From: Lachnospiraceae bacterium
GTDB taxonomy: Bacteria; Bacillota; Clostridia; Lachnospirales; Lachnospiraceae
Reading direction: 5' to 3'
NCBI GenBank assembly: GCA_030825115.1
Contig: JAPJQL010000001.1
Location: forward strand, 1-64,000
DNA length: 64,000 bases
Shown: one piece after another, positions 49,947 to 58,647 of the stretch
How positions within the stretch are numbered: position 1 is the stretch's first letter
How the letters are laid out: every line of letters begins with the position of its first letter
Program-made: the position numbers and the translations under genes
Notes under the pieces: generated by a model
Seen by the model: only the letters and a program-made list of their open reading frames with translations
What the model was told of the DNA's origin: nothing
Databases searched by the model: none

Positions 49947-50867
49947 TTATAACATCACAATCAAAACCATGGTTATCGTGACAATGCTAAGCACAATAGA
50001 CAACGAATTTACGGCGCTGGAGAGCTCTACATCCCCTTCCAGCCGCCCGGTAAAAGCTGGAGAAACGGAGGAAACCGGCCCAAAAGAGACGATGGCAAGA
50101 GCCTGACGGACCTCCAGCGGAAACGGCAAAAGGAAATACGCCGCCAGTGCAAACAACACGGCAGTGCCATACCGAAGCGTCAAGATTTTTACCATCTGGC
50201 TCACTTTTTCCCGCTCCATATGGATCTCAAATCCGATACCGATCATCAAAAGCGCCAGAAACGCATTGGCTCCCCCCACAGTCGCCGCAAAGGAGGTCAC
50301 CACAGACGGAAGCGGGATCCTTAAGATGGCAAGGGCCGTCATGATGATATATGCATCAAAAGGCAGGGAGGAAAACAGGCTCTTTAAGATGCTTTTCAGG
50401 GAAGGCTTCTCCCCTTTTCCGATCACCATGGAGGCCAGCGTAAACGTAGCGCCCGTGCACATCACGGCATTGCCCGCGTCAAACAGGCTCGTCGTTGCAA
50501 ATCCGACCGGTCCAAGAAAGCTCTGCACAAAAGGCAGAGTGAAATTGCCGATATTGTACCCCGACAGGTTGATCATGTCGAATGCCTTCGCCTCCTTTGA
50601 CTTTCCCGCATTGATCAGATAGCCGATCGCCACCATGACCATATTGGCGACCAGACCGATGACCACCATAAACAGCAGGGAGTTGTCCATCGTTATCTTG
50701 CTGAAATTGGAGACGATCGCCGCAGGCAGGGTGATGCGGATGACGATCTTTGATATCAGATAAAAATCGCCCGCATGGAAAAACCCTTTTTTCTTCAGGG
50801 CGTACCCCATCACAATAATCATAATAAATGCCAGCGCCTTTGCCAGCACCTCCAAAATGCCTGTCAT
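49947..50867 (-). CDS. AEC-family transporter
   Basis: A 306-residue membrane protein with about ten helices in two repeats (MIIVMGYALKKKGFFHAGDF start; NLSGYNIGNFTLPFVQSFLG). AEC (auxin efflux carrier/malate permease) proteins move organic acids or small metabolites. It follows azlD by 27 bp, so it may be cotranscribed with azlCD. The substrate is unknown. Confidence 0.88.
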   Translation of the reverse strand: MTGILEVLAKALAFIMIIVMGYALKKKGFFHAGDFYLISKIVIRITLPAAIVSNFSKITMDNSLLFMVVIGLVANMVMVAIGYLINAGKSKEAKAFDMINLSGYNIGNFTLPFVQSFLGPVGFATTSLFDAGNAVMCTGATFTLASMVIGKGEKPSLKSILKSLFSSLPFDAYIIMTALAILRIPLPSVVTSFAATVGGANAFLALLMIGIGFEIHMEREKVSQMVKILTLRYGTAVLFALAAYFLLPFPLEVRQALAIVSFGPVSSVSPAFTGRLEGDVELSSAVNSLSIVLSIVTITMVLIVML

Positions 50868-50894
50868 ATCTGCTCTCCTCTCAACTTCACTCGT

Positions 50895-51200
50895 CTATAT
50901 CAATAATTCCGCGAAAAATACCGCCATACAGGCTCCGATCGACACCCGGAACAGATTGCCGTCGACCCATGCCAGCACAACCGCCACAAAAAGCCCCGCA
51001 ACAGCAGACCACAGGCTTTCCGTCGCCGTGAGGATCGCCGGAAACGTCATGACCGACAGGCTGACATAAGGCACATAATACAAAAACGAACGGACCGTTT
51101 TGTTCTTGATCTCTTTTCTGAGCAGCGTAAGCGGCAGGAGACGGACCGCGTAGGTAGTCACTGCCATGACGAGCAGTGCAAGATAAATATCAGGCTGCAT
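50895..51200 (-). CDS. azlD: AzlD-family branched-chain amino acid export subunit
   Basis: A 101-residue membrane protein with three or four helices (AVTTYAVRLLPLTLLRKEIKN). It is the small partner of AzlC and overlaps azlC by 11 bp, the usual arrangement. The pair exports branched-chain amino acids or analogues. Confidence 0.9.
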   Translation of the reverse strand: MQPDIYLALLVMAVTTYAVRLLPLTLLRKEIKNKTVRSFLYYVPYVSLSVMTFPAILTATESLWSAVAGLFVAVVLAWVDGNLFRVSIGACMAVFFAELLI

Positions 51201-51930
51201 CTCTATCCTCCTCCCCTTCCCGTTCCTCCTGCACCGGAAACAGCACCGCGGCCGCCCCCGAGAGCAGGACTGTCAGGATAATGATCTGAAAACCGGCGGA
51301 TATCTGGTTGATCCCCGGAATCTGCGTAAACAATGCGCTGGCAAGCATGGATATTCCGACCACGCCCGCGATGATCCGGCTCTTCTTTGCCGGAGGAATG
51401 ATCACCGCCAAAAACATCCCGTAAAGCGCAACATTCATCGCGCTGAGCACACGCCCCGGCATGATCGTCCCCATCACCGCGCCAAAAAAAGTGCCAAGGA
51501 CCCAGCCCGGGGAGGCCACCGCCATCGCGCCGTAAGTATAGCAGGGATGCAGACGCCCCTCCACCGCCATGGAGATCCCAAAGATCTCATCCGTCACATC
51601 ATATGCCACCAGAAAACGGTGAAAAAAGGGCTGATCCCGCCGGATTTTCTGGGACAACGCACCAGACATCAGCAGATACCGCAGATTGACCACCAGTTCC
51701 GTCACTGCCATCTCCACATATCCGGCTCCTGCGGTGATCATGCCGATTGCTGCAAACTGCCCCGCTGACGCATGCATTGCCGCAGACATGAGCGCCGCCT
51801 GAAACGCCGTCAGCCCCGCCTTCTTCGCCGCGATCCCCAGGGTAAACGCCACAGCAAAATACCCCAGGCCGATGGGCACGCCGTCCTTCATCCCTTTTAA
51901 AAACCATGACTTTCCCGATAACTCCTTCAT
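51190..51930 (-). CDS. azlC: AzlC-family branched-chain amino acid exporter
   Basis: A 246-residue membrane protein. Family features are GLGYFAVAFTLGIAAKKAGL, MSAAMHASAGQFAAIGMI and DVTDEIFGIS. It forms a complex with AzlD. It has its own promoter right after the nth terminator. Confidence 0.93.
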   Translation of the reverse strand: MKELSGKSWFLKGMKDGVPIGLGYFAVAFTLGIAAKKAGLTAFQAALMSAAMHASAGQFAAIGMITAGAGYVEMAVTELVVNLRYLLMSGALSQKIRRDQPFFHRFLVAYDVTDEIFGISMAVEGRLHPCYTYGAMAVASPGWVLGTFFGAVMGTIMPGRVLSAMNVALYGMFLAVIIPPAKKSRIIAGVVGISMLASALFTQIPGINQISAGFQIIILTVLLSGAAAVLFPVQEEREGEEDRDAA

Positions 51931-51979
51931 ATCTCCATATCCTTTTTCATCTTCCTGTCATTCTCAAAAAACCTTTACT

Positions 51980-52008
51980 ATCATAACCAGAACCGTCCGT
52001 GAAGTCAA
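51980..52008 (-). promoter_or_regulatory. Promoter of azlCD-AEC
   Basis: On the minus strand TTGACT (52003-52008) and TATGAT (51980-51985) are 17 bp apart, immediately after the T-run of the nth terminator. Confidence 0.8.
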
Positions 52009-52010
52009 CC

Positions 52011-52069
52011 AAAAAAAGAATCCCGCCCGCGGGATTCTCCGCCTGCACCTGTAGCCTGACAGGTGCAGG
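52011..52069 (-). terminator. nth: Double hairpin terminator of nth
   Basis: Two perfect hairpins follow the nth stop: an 11-bp stem at 52042-52069, and a 9-bp stem GAATCCCGC/GCGGGATTC at 52018-52037 followed on the minus strand by seven T (52011-52017). The second is a standard terminator. Confidence 0.9.
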
Positions 52070-52074
52070 TATCA

Positions 52075-52710
52075 TCAGATTCCGTTTTTTGCACAAATGT
52101 CTGCAAGACAGCAGCTTTCGCAGTGGGGCGCTGTCCGTGCTGTACAGACATCCCGCCCATGATAGACCAGCCTGTGGCAAAAATCGCTCCCTTCCTCAGG
52201 CGGAATCAGTTTCCAGAGCGCCATCTCTACCCGCCTGGGGTCTTTGATGCCGTCCACCAGCCCCATCCTGTTTACCAGCCGGATGCAGTGGGTGTCCGTC
52301 ACGATCGCAGGCTTGCCAAAGACATCTCCCATGATCAGGTTCGCACTCTTTCGCCCCACCCCCGGAAGCGCCAGCAGAGCGTCAAAATCATCCGGTACCT
52401 TCCCGCCGTATTCATCCCGCAGGATCTTCATGCAGGCGCTGATATCCCTCGCCTTGCTGCGCCCCAGCCCGCAAGGTTTTACAATCGCCTCGATCGCCTC
52501 TACGGGCGCTCCGGCAAGCGCCTCCACGTCGGGATATTTTGCATACAGGTCCTTTACCACTACATTTACCCTCGCGTCCGTACACTGGGCTGCAAGGCGG
52601 ACACCAACCAGCAGCTTCCATGCCTCATTATAATCCAGCGTACAGCCTGCATCCGGGTATTCGCTCTTTAGCCGGTCGATGATCTCTCGTGCCAATGATT
52701 CTTTTGTCAT
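52075..52710 (-). CDS. nth: Endonuclease III
   Basis: A 211-residue base-excision glycosylase/AP lyase. The helix-hairpin-helix LPGVGRKSANLIMGDVFG carries the catalytic Lys, the Asp lies in VTDTHCIRLVNR, and the C-terminal Cys cluster (CTARTAPHCESC, then C) binds 4Fe-4S. It removes oxidised pyrimidines. It lies 12 bp after the rsmH-like gene. Confidence 0.96.
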   Translation of the reverse strand: MTKESLAREIIDRLKSEYPDAGCTLDYNEAWKLLVGVRLAAQCTDARVNVVVKDLYAKYPDVEALAGAPVEAIEAIVKPCGLGRSKARDISACMKILRDEYGGKVPDDFDALLALPGVGRKSANLIMGDVFGKPAIVTDTHCIRLVNRMGLVDGIKDPRRVEMALWKLIPPEEGSDFCHRLVYHGRDVCTARTAPHCESCCLADICAKNGI

Positions 52711-52722
52711 GTTATTTCCTCT

Positions 52723-53796
52723 TTATCTCAATTCGTAATCTGCCCGGATCGCCCACCGCATCTTGGTGGAATGGGCACGGCTGTTGCGCCTGCATTCCTC
52801 TGCAGACGGACGGATGACCGTCTCCGATATCTCGCTGTAGACTCCCTCCCGCTTCCACTGCTTAAAGGAGCGCTTCACAATCCTGTCCTCGCCGGAGTGG
52901 AAGGTCAGGATGGCGACGCGGCCGCCCGGGGCCAGCACGCCGGGAAGTTTTTCCAACAGCTGATACAGGACCTCAAACTCGCTGTTGATATCGATCCGAA
53001 GAGCCTGAAACGTCCGCTGGCACGATTTTTTAACCGCCTCTTTCCGTTCCTTTTCCGGGACAAAAGAAAGGCTCTCCTCTATGATCATGCGAAGCTGGGA
53101 CGTCGTGTCGATCTGCCTGCCTTTTTTGATCGAGGTGACGATAGCGCGGGCAATCTCCTTTGCGTAGGGCTCATCGGAATTTTCAGACAACATCCCCTGC
53201 AGTTCTTCGCAGGAGATCCGGCGCAGGCGCTCTGCAGCCGAAATGCCCTTGCTGGAATCCAGCCTGAGATCCAGCGGTCCTTCTTTTTTGTAAGTAAAAC
53301 CACGGTCCGGGTTATCGATCTGCATGGACGAGACGCCCAGGTCCGCCAGCACAAAATCAAAAGGCCCCACCTCTCTTCCAATCTGGTCAATATCCGCAAA
53401 ATTCAGATGCCGGACCGTCAGGATCTCGTCCCCGTATCCCAGATCAGCCAAACGTTTTTTGGTCTTTTCCATCTCGATCGTGTCTACATCCAGGGCATAC
53501 AGATGCCCCCGGGATTCCAGGCATTTCAGCATTTCCCTCGTATGCCCTCCGTACCCCAAAGTGGCGTCCAGCCCGGTCTGTCCCGGCCTGATCTGCAAAA
53601 ACTCCAGAATTTCCTTTACACAAATCGGGATATGCATGCCAACAGGCGTACCCCCTTTTTCTATGACCCGCTCAACTGTTTCCGGATATTTTTCCGGCTG
53701 CAGCTCTTTGTATTTTTCCTGATACGACTTCGGATGTGTGCCCTTGTACCGGACACGGCGTTTATGTGTCTGTTCCTGCTTTTCCATCGGCGTCAT
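52723..53796 (-). CDS. rsmH: RsmH-like 16S rRNA C1402 N4-methyltransferase paralogue
   Basis: A 357-residue SAM methyltransferase of the MraW/RsmH family: GLDATLGYGGHTREMLKCL, VLADLGVSSMQIDNPDRGF, and TFHSGEDRIVKRSFKQW near the C-terminus. RsmH is usually encoded at the start of the cell-division (dcw) cluster and is about 310 residues. This copy lies between chemotaxis genes and nth and has an extra basic N-terminal segment of about 45 residues (RRVRYKGTHPKSYQEKYKEL). It is probably a second paralogue; whether it modifies the same base is unknown. Confidence 0.88.
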   Translation of the reverse strand: MTPMEKQEQTHKRRVRYKGTHPKSYQEKYKELQPEKYPETVERVIEKGGTPVGMHIPICVKEILEFLQIRPGQTGLDATLGYGGHTREMLKCLESRGHLYALDVDTIEMEKTKKRLADLGYGDEILTVRHLNFADIDQIGREVGPFDFVLADLGVSSMQIDNPDRGFTYKKEGPLDLRLDSSKGISAAERLRRISCEELQGMLSENSDEPYAKEIARAIVTSIKKGRQIDTTSQLRMIIEESLSFVPEKERKEAVKKSCQRTFQALRIDINSEFEVLYQLLEKLPGVLAPGGRVAILTFHSGEDRIVKRSFKQWKREGVYSEISETVIRPSAEECRRNSRAHSTKMRWAIRADYELR

Positions 53797-53840
53797 GCCA
53801 TCCTTTCTTCCGTCTGCGCCTTTGTCCTGCGCGTCATTTG

Positions 53841-54290
53841 CTACCTGTACACGACCAGATGCTCCAATATATCCGGTATATCCAAAACCGGTATGATGCG
53901 CTGGCCGTCCGTATAGGCCCGGCAGACCTTCAAAAGGCCGCCCAGCCTCTCAGGGATCTCCCCATTCATCCTGTCTTCGGGATTTACATCGACGATCCCC
54001 GGTTCATTTCCAATCAAAAATCCACATTCCAGTTCCCCGGACCGGACGATGATGACCACGCCGGAACCTGGTCCCTCCACCACGGGAAGTTCCCCCACCC
54101 GCTGCAGTGATACGACCGGAACCAGTTTGCCCTTCCAGTTGCAGATACCAAGATAGTATTCCGGCACACAGGGCAGAGGATGGATGGAGACATTCCGAAT
54201 CAGCTCCATCACATATTCAAGTTCCATTCCCACATGGATATTTCCGCCGCTTACCACCATAAGTGGCAGGCGTTCCATTACTTCAGCCAT
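53841..54290 (-). CDS. cheW: CheW coupling protein
   Basis: A 149-residue CheW domain (GMELEYVMELIRNVSIHPLP, LGICNWKGKLVPVVSL, DIPDILEHL). It links the receptor to CheA. It overlaps cheA by 8 bp. Confidence 0.9.
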   Translation of the reverse strand: MAEVMERLPLMVVSGGNIHVGMELEYVMELIRNVSIHPLPCVPEYYLGICNWKGKLVPVVSLQRVGELPVVEGPGSGVVIIVRSGELECGFLIGNEPGIVDVNPEDRMNGEIPERLGGLLKVCRAYTDGQRIIPVLDIPDILEHLVVYR

Positions 54291-56184
54291 TGCTTTTCAT
54301 CCCTCCTGCCATGCGGACCAGATCCTCGATATCAAGCTGCATGCATACCGCCCCGTCGGCAAGCAGGCTGCAGCCGGAGATTCCGGTGTAATGCCTGAAA
54401 TTGGCGCCTAAAATCTTCGGAAGAGGTTTTTCCACAAGATTTTCGCTGCTTACGATCCGGTCTGCCAAAAGGCAGGCTTCCCGGGTACTTCCCGACACAT
54501 AGACCAGAATCTGGTTTTCCTGCTTCTGTGCCTCCCCAAGTTCATAAAACTGATGCAGGGATACCACGGGAATGTAACGCTCCTCACAGATCCAGTACGC
54601 CCTTCCGTCTTGGCAAACCAGTTCCTCCGGACGATACGGAAAAAACTGTATGACCTGGTGAGCCGGCACGGCAAAATAAAGATTTCCCGCCACAAACCGC
54701 ACACTGTCAATGATCGTCAGGGTAAGCGGCAGATGGAGCACAAACCTGCTCCCCTCCCCCATCTTGCTTGCCAGGTGAAGATGACCGCCAAATTTTTCCA
54801 CCATCTGGCGTACCACGTCAAGCCCCACCCCGCGGCCGGAGTATTCGTTGGCCAGTTCCCTTGTTGAAAAACCGGGTAACAGGCACAGATCCAGGATATC
54901 CTGTTCCGTATATTCTGCCTCGTCACCTGAAAAAAGCTTCTTTTCTTTTGCCTTTAAAAGCACGGCTTCCACATCGATGCCACGCCCGTCGTCGCTGACG
55001 GTGATCTTTACCTCTCCGCCCACATTTGAAAGCTCCAGGCTCACCCTTCCGGTCCCCGGCTTTCCTGCCGCCAGACGTTCTTCCGGCGTCTCTATCCCAT
55101 GGTCAACGGCATTGCGGATCAGGTGCAGAAGCGGTTCAAGGATGCTGTCCGCAATCTTTTTGTCCAGCCCCACATCCTGCCCTTCCACCACAAAGTCAAC
55201 TTCTTTCTTCTCTTTACGGCACATATCCCGGACAATCCGTTTTATCTTTGGCACGATTCCCGCGAATGGGACCATTCGGATGGATATCACCATCTCCTCC
55301 AGGTCTTTTAAAAGCCGCTCCAGCTGACGGTTCTCCTGCTCCCCTCTCAGGCTGCCCCTGCCGTCGCCATGCAGGCCTGCCGCCTGCGCCGCGATCATAA
55401 GCTCTCCTGTCAGGTTCTGCAGGGCATCCAGCTTTTCTACCCGTACATGGATAAAATCACCGTTAGTTGGAACAACCGCCTGTTCCTTCTCTTCCTGCCC
55501 TCCCGGAAGCTCATCGACAGCCGTCAGAGACTCCACAAACAGGGCTTCTTTCAGCTTTGCCAACACCTGCTCCGGGTCATCCGCAAGAAAGCTGAGATAA
55601 AAACCGTTCTGTCGGATATACGCCTCCGCCTCAGGATCTGTATCTACATGCGCCGGATATGACGACACTTCACTGCAGAGGCTGTCAATCTTTCTCAGCA
55701 CCATATAAGCCCGGATATTCTCCATTTTGCAGTCCTTTTCAAACCGCAGGCAGACAACCGTTTTTTTATGTTCTACAATTTTTGACAAAAGGGTATCGAT
55801 CCGTTCATCAAACCGGGATGCAGCCGAAGGCTGATAGTCTTCCTGCTCCATCCGCGCCAGCTCTTCCCGGTAAAAATCACTGGATTCAAAGATCAGATCA
55901 AAGGTTTCCTGTTCAAATCCTTTCAGCCTGGACGGATCCTCCCGGAACACGGCAAACACATCCTCAAGCCGGTGGGCAAGCATCGATAACGCCTCAAGCC
56001 CCATCATCGCCGAAGAACTTTTTATGGTATGCATGACACGGAATATCCCGTTGATATCCTCTCTGGAAAATGCCTGTTCCTGTTCGGCACTCATCAGGAT
56101 CGCTTCCGCCTGATCGAGCAGCTGCGTTGTCTCCAGCAGATATACCTCCAGCATATCTTCCATATCCGAATCAAAAAATCCCAT
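54283..56184 (-). CDS. cheA: Chemotaxis histidine kinase CheA
   Basis: A 633-residue kinase. Hpt domain (about 1-110) with the phosphorylated His in VMHTIKSSSAMMG; a P2-like region (about 150-235); dimerisation helices (FIHVRVEKLDALQNLTGEL); HATPase with HLIRNAVDHGIETPEER and SGRGVGLDVVRQMVEKFGG; and a C-terminal CheW-like domain. It phosphorylates the CheY proteins and probably the GGDEF regulator. The ATG at 56184 has AGGAG at 10 bp; a GTG at 56193 overlapping the upstream stop is the alternative. Confidence 0.95.
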   Translation of the reverse strand: MGFFDSDMEDMLEVYLLETTQLLDQAEAILMSAEQEQAFSREDINGIFRVMHTIKSSSAMMGLEALSMLAHRLEDVFAVFREDPSRLKGFEQETFDLIFESSDFYREELARMEQEDYQPSAASRFDERIDTLLSKIVEHKKTVVCLRFEKDCKMENIRAYMVLRKIDSLCSEVSSYPAHVDTDPEAEAYIRQNGFYLSFLADDPEQVLAKLKEALFVESLTAVDELPGGQEEKEQAVVPTNGDFIHVRVEKLDALQNLTGELMIAAQAAGLHGDGRGSLRGEQENRQLERLLKDLEEMVISIRMVPFAGIVPKIKRIVRDMCRKEKKEVDFVVEGQDVGLDKKIADSILEPLLHLIRNAVDHGIETPEERLAAGKPGTGRVSLELSNVGGEVKITVSDDGRGIDVEAVLLKAKEKKLFSGDEAEYTEQDILDLCLLPGFSTRELANEYSGRGVGLDVVRQMVEKFGGHLHLASKMGEGSRFVLHLPLTLTIIDSVRFVAGNLYFAVPAHQVIQFFPYRPEELVCQDGRAYWICEERYIPVVSLHQFYELGEAQKQENQILVYVSGSTREACLLADRIVSSENLVEKPLPKILGANFRHYTGISGCSLLADGAVCMQLDIEDLVRMAGGMKSNG

Positions 56185-56189
56185 ATGAC

Positions 56190-57128
56190 TCACGCTCCTG
56201 TCTCCTCAACGTCCCCATAATGCGCCACCCGGTTCTTGCCGGTGGTTTTTCCCCTGTAGAGCGCCATATCCGCATGCATGATGTTCTCATCAAATCCCAG
56301 CAGCTTATCATACAGCGCCACTCCCAGCGTAACCGTGCAGAGGAACGTGCTGTCTCCCGACCGGAATGCGAATTCAGCGACTTCTTTTCTGATGTTCTCA
56401 CAGATACGCAAGACCTCTTCCTCCGTCACGCCCAGCAGGACCAGCAGAAACTCCTCCCCGCCCCAGCGCACGACTTTGTGACGGCTGCAGATGCTTTCCA
56501 TGATATTGGCAATGCAGATCAAGACCATGTCCCCCGTGGAATGCCCATAGGTGTCATTGATCTTTTTAAAGTCGTCCACATCGATCATGACGATTGCGTC
56601 CTGACGCCCCGGTTCCGCCAGATCCTGAGACAGGCTCTCCATCACAAAGCGCCGGTTATAGAGCCCCGTCAATTCGTCGCGCAGAGCCGCCCGGTTCAGT
56701 TTTTCCATATTGGCAAGCAGGCTCTCGTTCAAAAAACGCAGTTCGTCCTTTTCCTGTTTCTCATGCAGATGGGCTTTCACCCTGGAACGCAGTTCCTCCG
56801 GAAGGAACGGCTTTTTGACATAATCACAGGCTCCGAGGGAAAATCCCTTTATCACGTCCTGCTCACTGTCTTTGGATGTGATGAAGATCACAGGCGTCCT
56901 GCTTTTATCGATCTGCCTTATCTTCTGGAAGAGTTCATACCCCTCCATATCCGGCAATATTACATCGAGAAGAATCAGATCGGGTTTCTTCTCCTCAAGC
57001 ATTGCCAGCGCGTCTTGTGCGGTATGGGATGTATATACCGTAAATTCATCACTTGAAAGAACTTTCTCAATCTGTTTACAAACCAGCAGACTGTCGTCTA
57101 CTGCCAGGATCGTCTGTTTGCCTTTCAT
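56190..57128 (-). CDS. Response regulator-diguanylate cyclase (PleD type)
   Basis: A 312-residue protein. The receiver domain has AVDDS and the phosphoacceptor Asp in LILLDVILPDMEG. The C-terminal GGDEF domain has an intact RWGGEEFLLVL active site and DELTGLYNRRF. It would make c-di-GMP when phosphorylated, most likely by the CheA encoded immediately downstream. This ties the chemosensory cluster to second-messenger control. No RxxD inhibitory site is obvious before the active site. Confidence 0.93.
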   Translation of the reverse strand: MKGKQTILAVDDSLLVCKQIEKVLSSDEFTVYTSHTAQDALAMLEEKKPDLILLDVILPDMEGYELFQKIRQIDKSRTPVIFITSKDSEQDVIKGFSLGACDYVKKPFLPEELRSRVKAHLHEKQEKDELRFLNESLLANMEKLNRAALRDELTGLYNRRFVMESLSQDLAEPGRQDAIVMIDVDDFKKINDTYGHSTGDMVLICIANIMESICSRHKVVRWGGEEFLLVLLGVTEEEVLRICENIRKEVAEFAFRSGDSTFLCTVTLGVALYDKLLGFDENIMHADMALYRGKTTGKNRVAHYGDVEETGA

Positions 57129-57161
57129 TCCTCAGTCTCCTTCCACCAAAGTTCTTTCCTG

Positions 57162-57644
57162 TCATATAACCTTGATTCCATGTTTTACGGATGTAACCGT
57201 AACGATACCGGATATGGAATCCAGCGTCACAGTGCGTCCATAATCTTTTCCCGTGTCCTCGGCGATCAGGCAGATTCCCAGAGCGGCAAGCGTCTCCCTG
57301 ACAGCCTTTACATTCCGTTCACCGATCCCCCATGTCTTCCCGTCGGTATGGAACATCTTTGCCCCTCCCACCATCTTGGCTGTGACAAACCGGCGGCAGG
57401 CGCCCGCCCTCAGCATCTCCTCCAACAGGATGCTGCAGCCGGTATCTGCAAATTTATAAGGGTTTGTCCGGTCTATGGCATCACGGTGCGACGGCAGCAG
57501 GATGTGGGCCATTCCTGCTATCCCGCTGCTCCTGTCATAAAGGCACAGCCCAACGCAGGAACCAAGCGCATAGCTGACCAGTTCCCGGGGCTTATGCACG
57601 ACATTGCCCTGGGCAATCCCCACGATCACCGGATCATTCTTCAT
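57162..57644 (-). CDS. cheD: CheD receptor deamidase
   Basis: A 160-residue CheD. The active-site Cys is in YALGSCVGLCLYD and the His in AHILLPSHRD. It deamidates receptor glutamines and binds CheC. It overlaps cheC by 11 bp, as is typical. It appears catalytically intact. Confidence 0.95.
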   Translation of the reverse strand: MKNDPVIVGIAQGNVVHKPRELVSYALGSCVGLCLYDRSSGIAGMAHILLPSHRDAIDRTNPYKFADTGCSILLEEMLRAGACRRFVTAKMVGGAKMFHTDGKTWGIGERNVKAVRETLAALGICLIAEDTGKDYGRTVTLDSISGIVTVTSVKHGIKVI

Positions 57645-58257
57645 ATTCCTCTCCTAAAACATGAAAAATCCGCTCCAGAGAATCTATCTCGGGCAGAAAC
57701 AGGACATGGCTCACAATCGACGTATCTCCAAAATGATATCTGTCTTCAATCAATAAAAGCTCGTCGCTCATGCCTGCAAAATGGATCATCGGCACACTTA
57801 GAATGGCTCCGATCATATCAATGCAGATATCCGGCACGGATACATGCACCTTGATATCCATCATCTTTGTCAGGGCATTGATATAAGAGCAGCACATAAT
57901 ATTGCCGATCTCACCTACCGCGGAAAGGCTTAAAGGATCAAGTTCATGGACATCGGCCGCCTCACAGCCTAAGATCCCCTCCAGCATGATCTTTAAAAAT
58001 GGCTCGCTGATCAAAAACATGAACATGCCTTTGATATCCCTGTCAATCTCCAATAGAACGCCCACCCGGACTTCTTCCGCGCCGCCAAGCAGTTCCGGCA
58101 CCTCATTGAATTCCGCGATCCTGACAACCGGACGCTCCATATCGATCTGCCTTGCCATCATCTGTGACAGGGATGTCACCGCATTGCCGGTTCCGATGTT
58201 GCCAAGCTCCGTCAGCACATCCCTTGCATTATCATTTAGATCCGAATATTTTTTCAT
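57634..58257 (-). CDS. cheC: CheC CheY-P phosphatase
   Basis: A 207-residue CheC with both phosphatase motifs: ExxN in LTELGNIGTGNAVTSL (about residue 17) and in VGEIGNIMCCSYINAL (about 115). It dephosphorylates CheY-P and is activated by CheD. Confidence 0.93.
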   Translation of the reverse strand: MKKYSDLNDNARDVLTELGNIGTGNAVTSLSQMMARQIDMERPVVRIAEFNEVPELLGGAEEVRVGVLLEIDRDIKGMFMFLISEPFLKIMLEGILGCEAADVHELDPLSLSAVGEIGNIMCCSYINALTKMMDIKVHVSVPDICIDMIGAILSVPMIHFAGMSDELLLIEDRYHFGDTSIVSHVLFLPEIDSLERIFHVLGEEYEE

Positions 58258-58272
58258 GGTATGCCCCTTATC

Positions 58273-58647
58273 TCAGTCCGCCGGATATGCCTTTGCAAGC
58301 GCAGCCGCGATCTGCTCTGTCTTAAACGGCTTGACGATAAAGTCCGCTGCACCGTTCTCCACCGCATCCTTGATCGTCCGTTCCTGTCCGATTGCAGAGC
58401 ACATCACCACACAGGCGTCAGGATCCTTTTGCATGATCTGCTTTAAGACCTCTATGCCGTCGATTCCCGGCATGGAGATGTCAAGCAGGACCAGACCAGG
58501 TCTTTTTTGGGCATATACGCTCAGGGCTGTCTCTCCATCCTGCGCCTCTTCTACGGTATAAGCTCCGGCTTCCTCGATCACCCGCCTCAGCATCGTCCGC
58601 ATAAACGCCGCGTCATCGACCACCAGCACTGTCTTTTCTTTTATCAT
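58273..58647 (-). CDS. cheY: CheY response regulator (first copy)
   Basis: A 124-residue single receiver domain: VVDDAAFMR, phosphoacceptor Asp in LVLLDISMPG, Ser in MCSAIGQE, Lys in IVKPFK. All key residues are present. It overlaps the MCP gene by 4 bp. Confidence 0.95.
   Translation of the reverse strand: MIKEKTVLVVDDAAFMRTMLRRVIEEAGAYTVEEAQDGETALSVYAQKRPGLVLLDISMPGIDGIEVLKQIMQKDPDACVVMCSAIGQERTIKDAVENGAADFIVKPFKTEQIAAALAKAYPAD

Noticed and set aside
52771..53916. Plus-strand open frame of 381 codons
   Set aside because: Antisense to the RsmH-like gene, with no recognisable domain.
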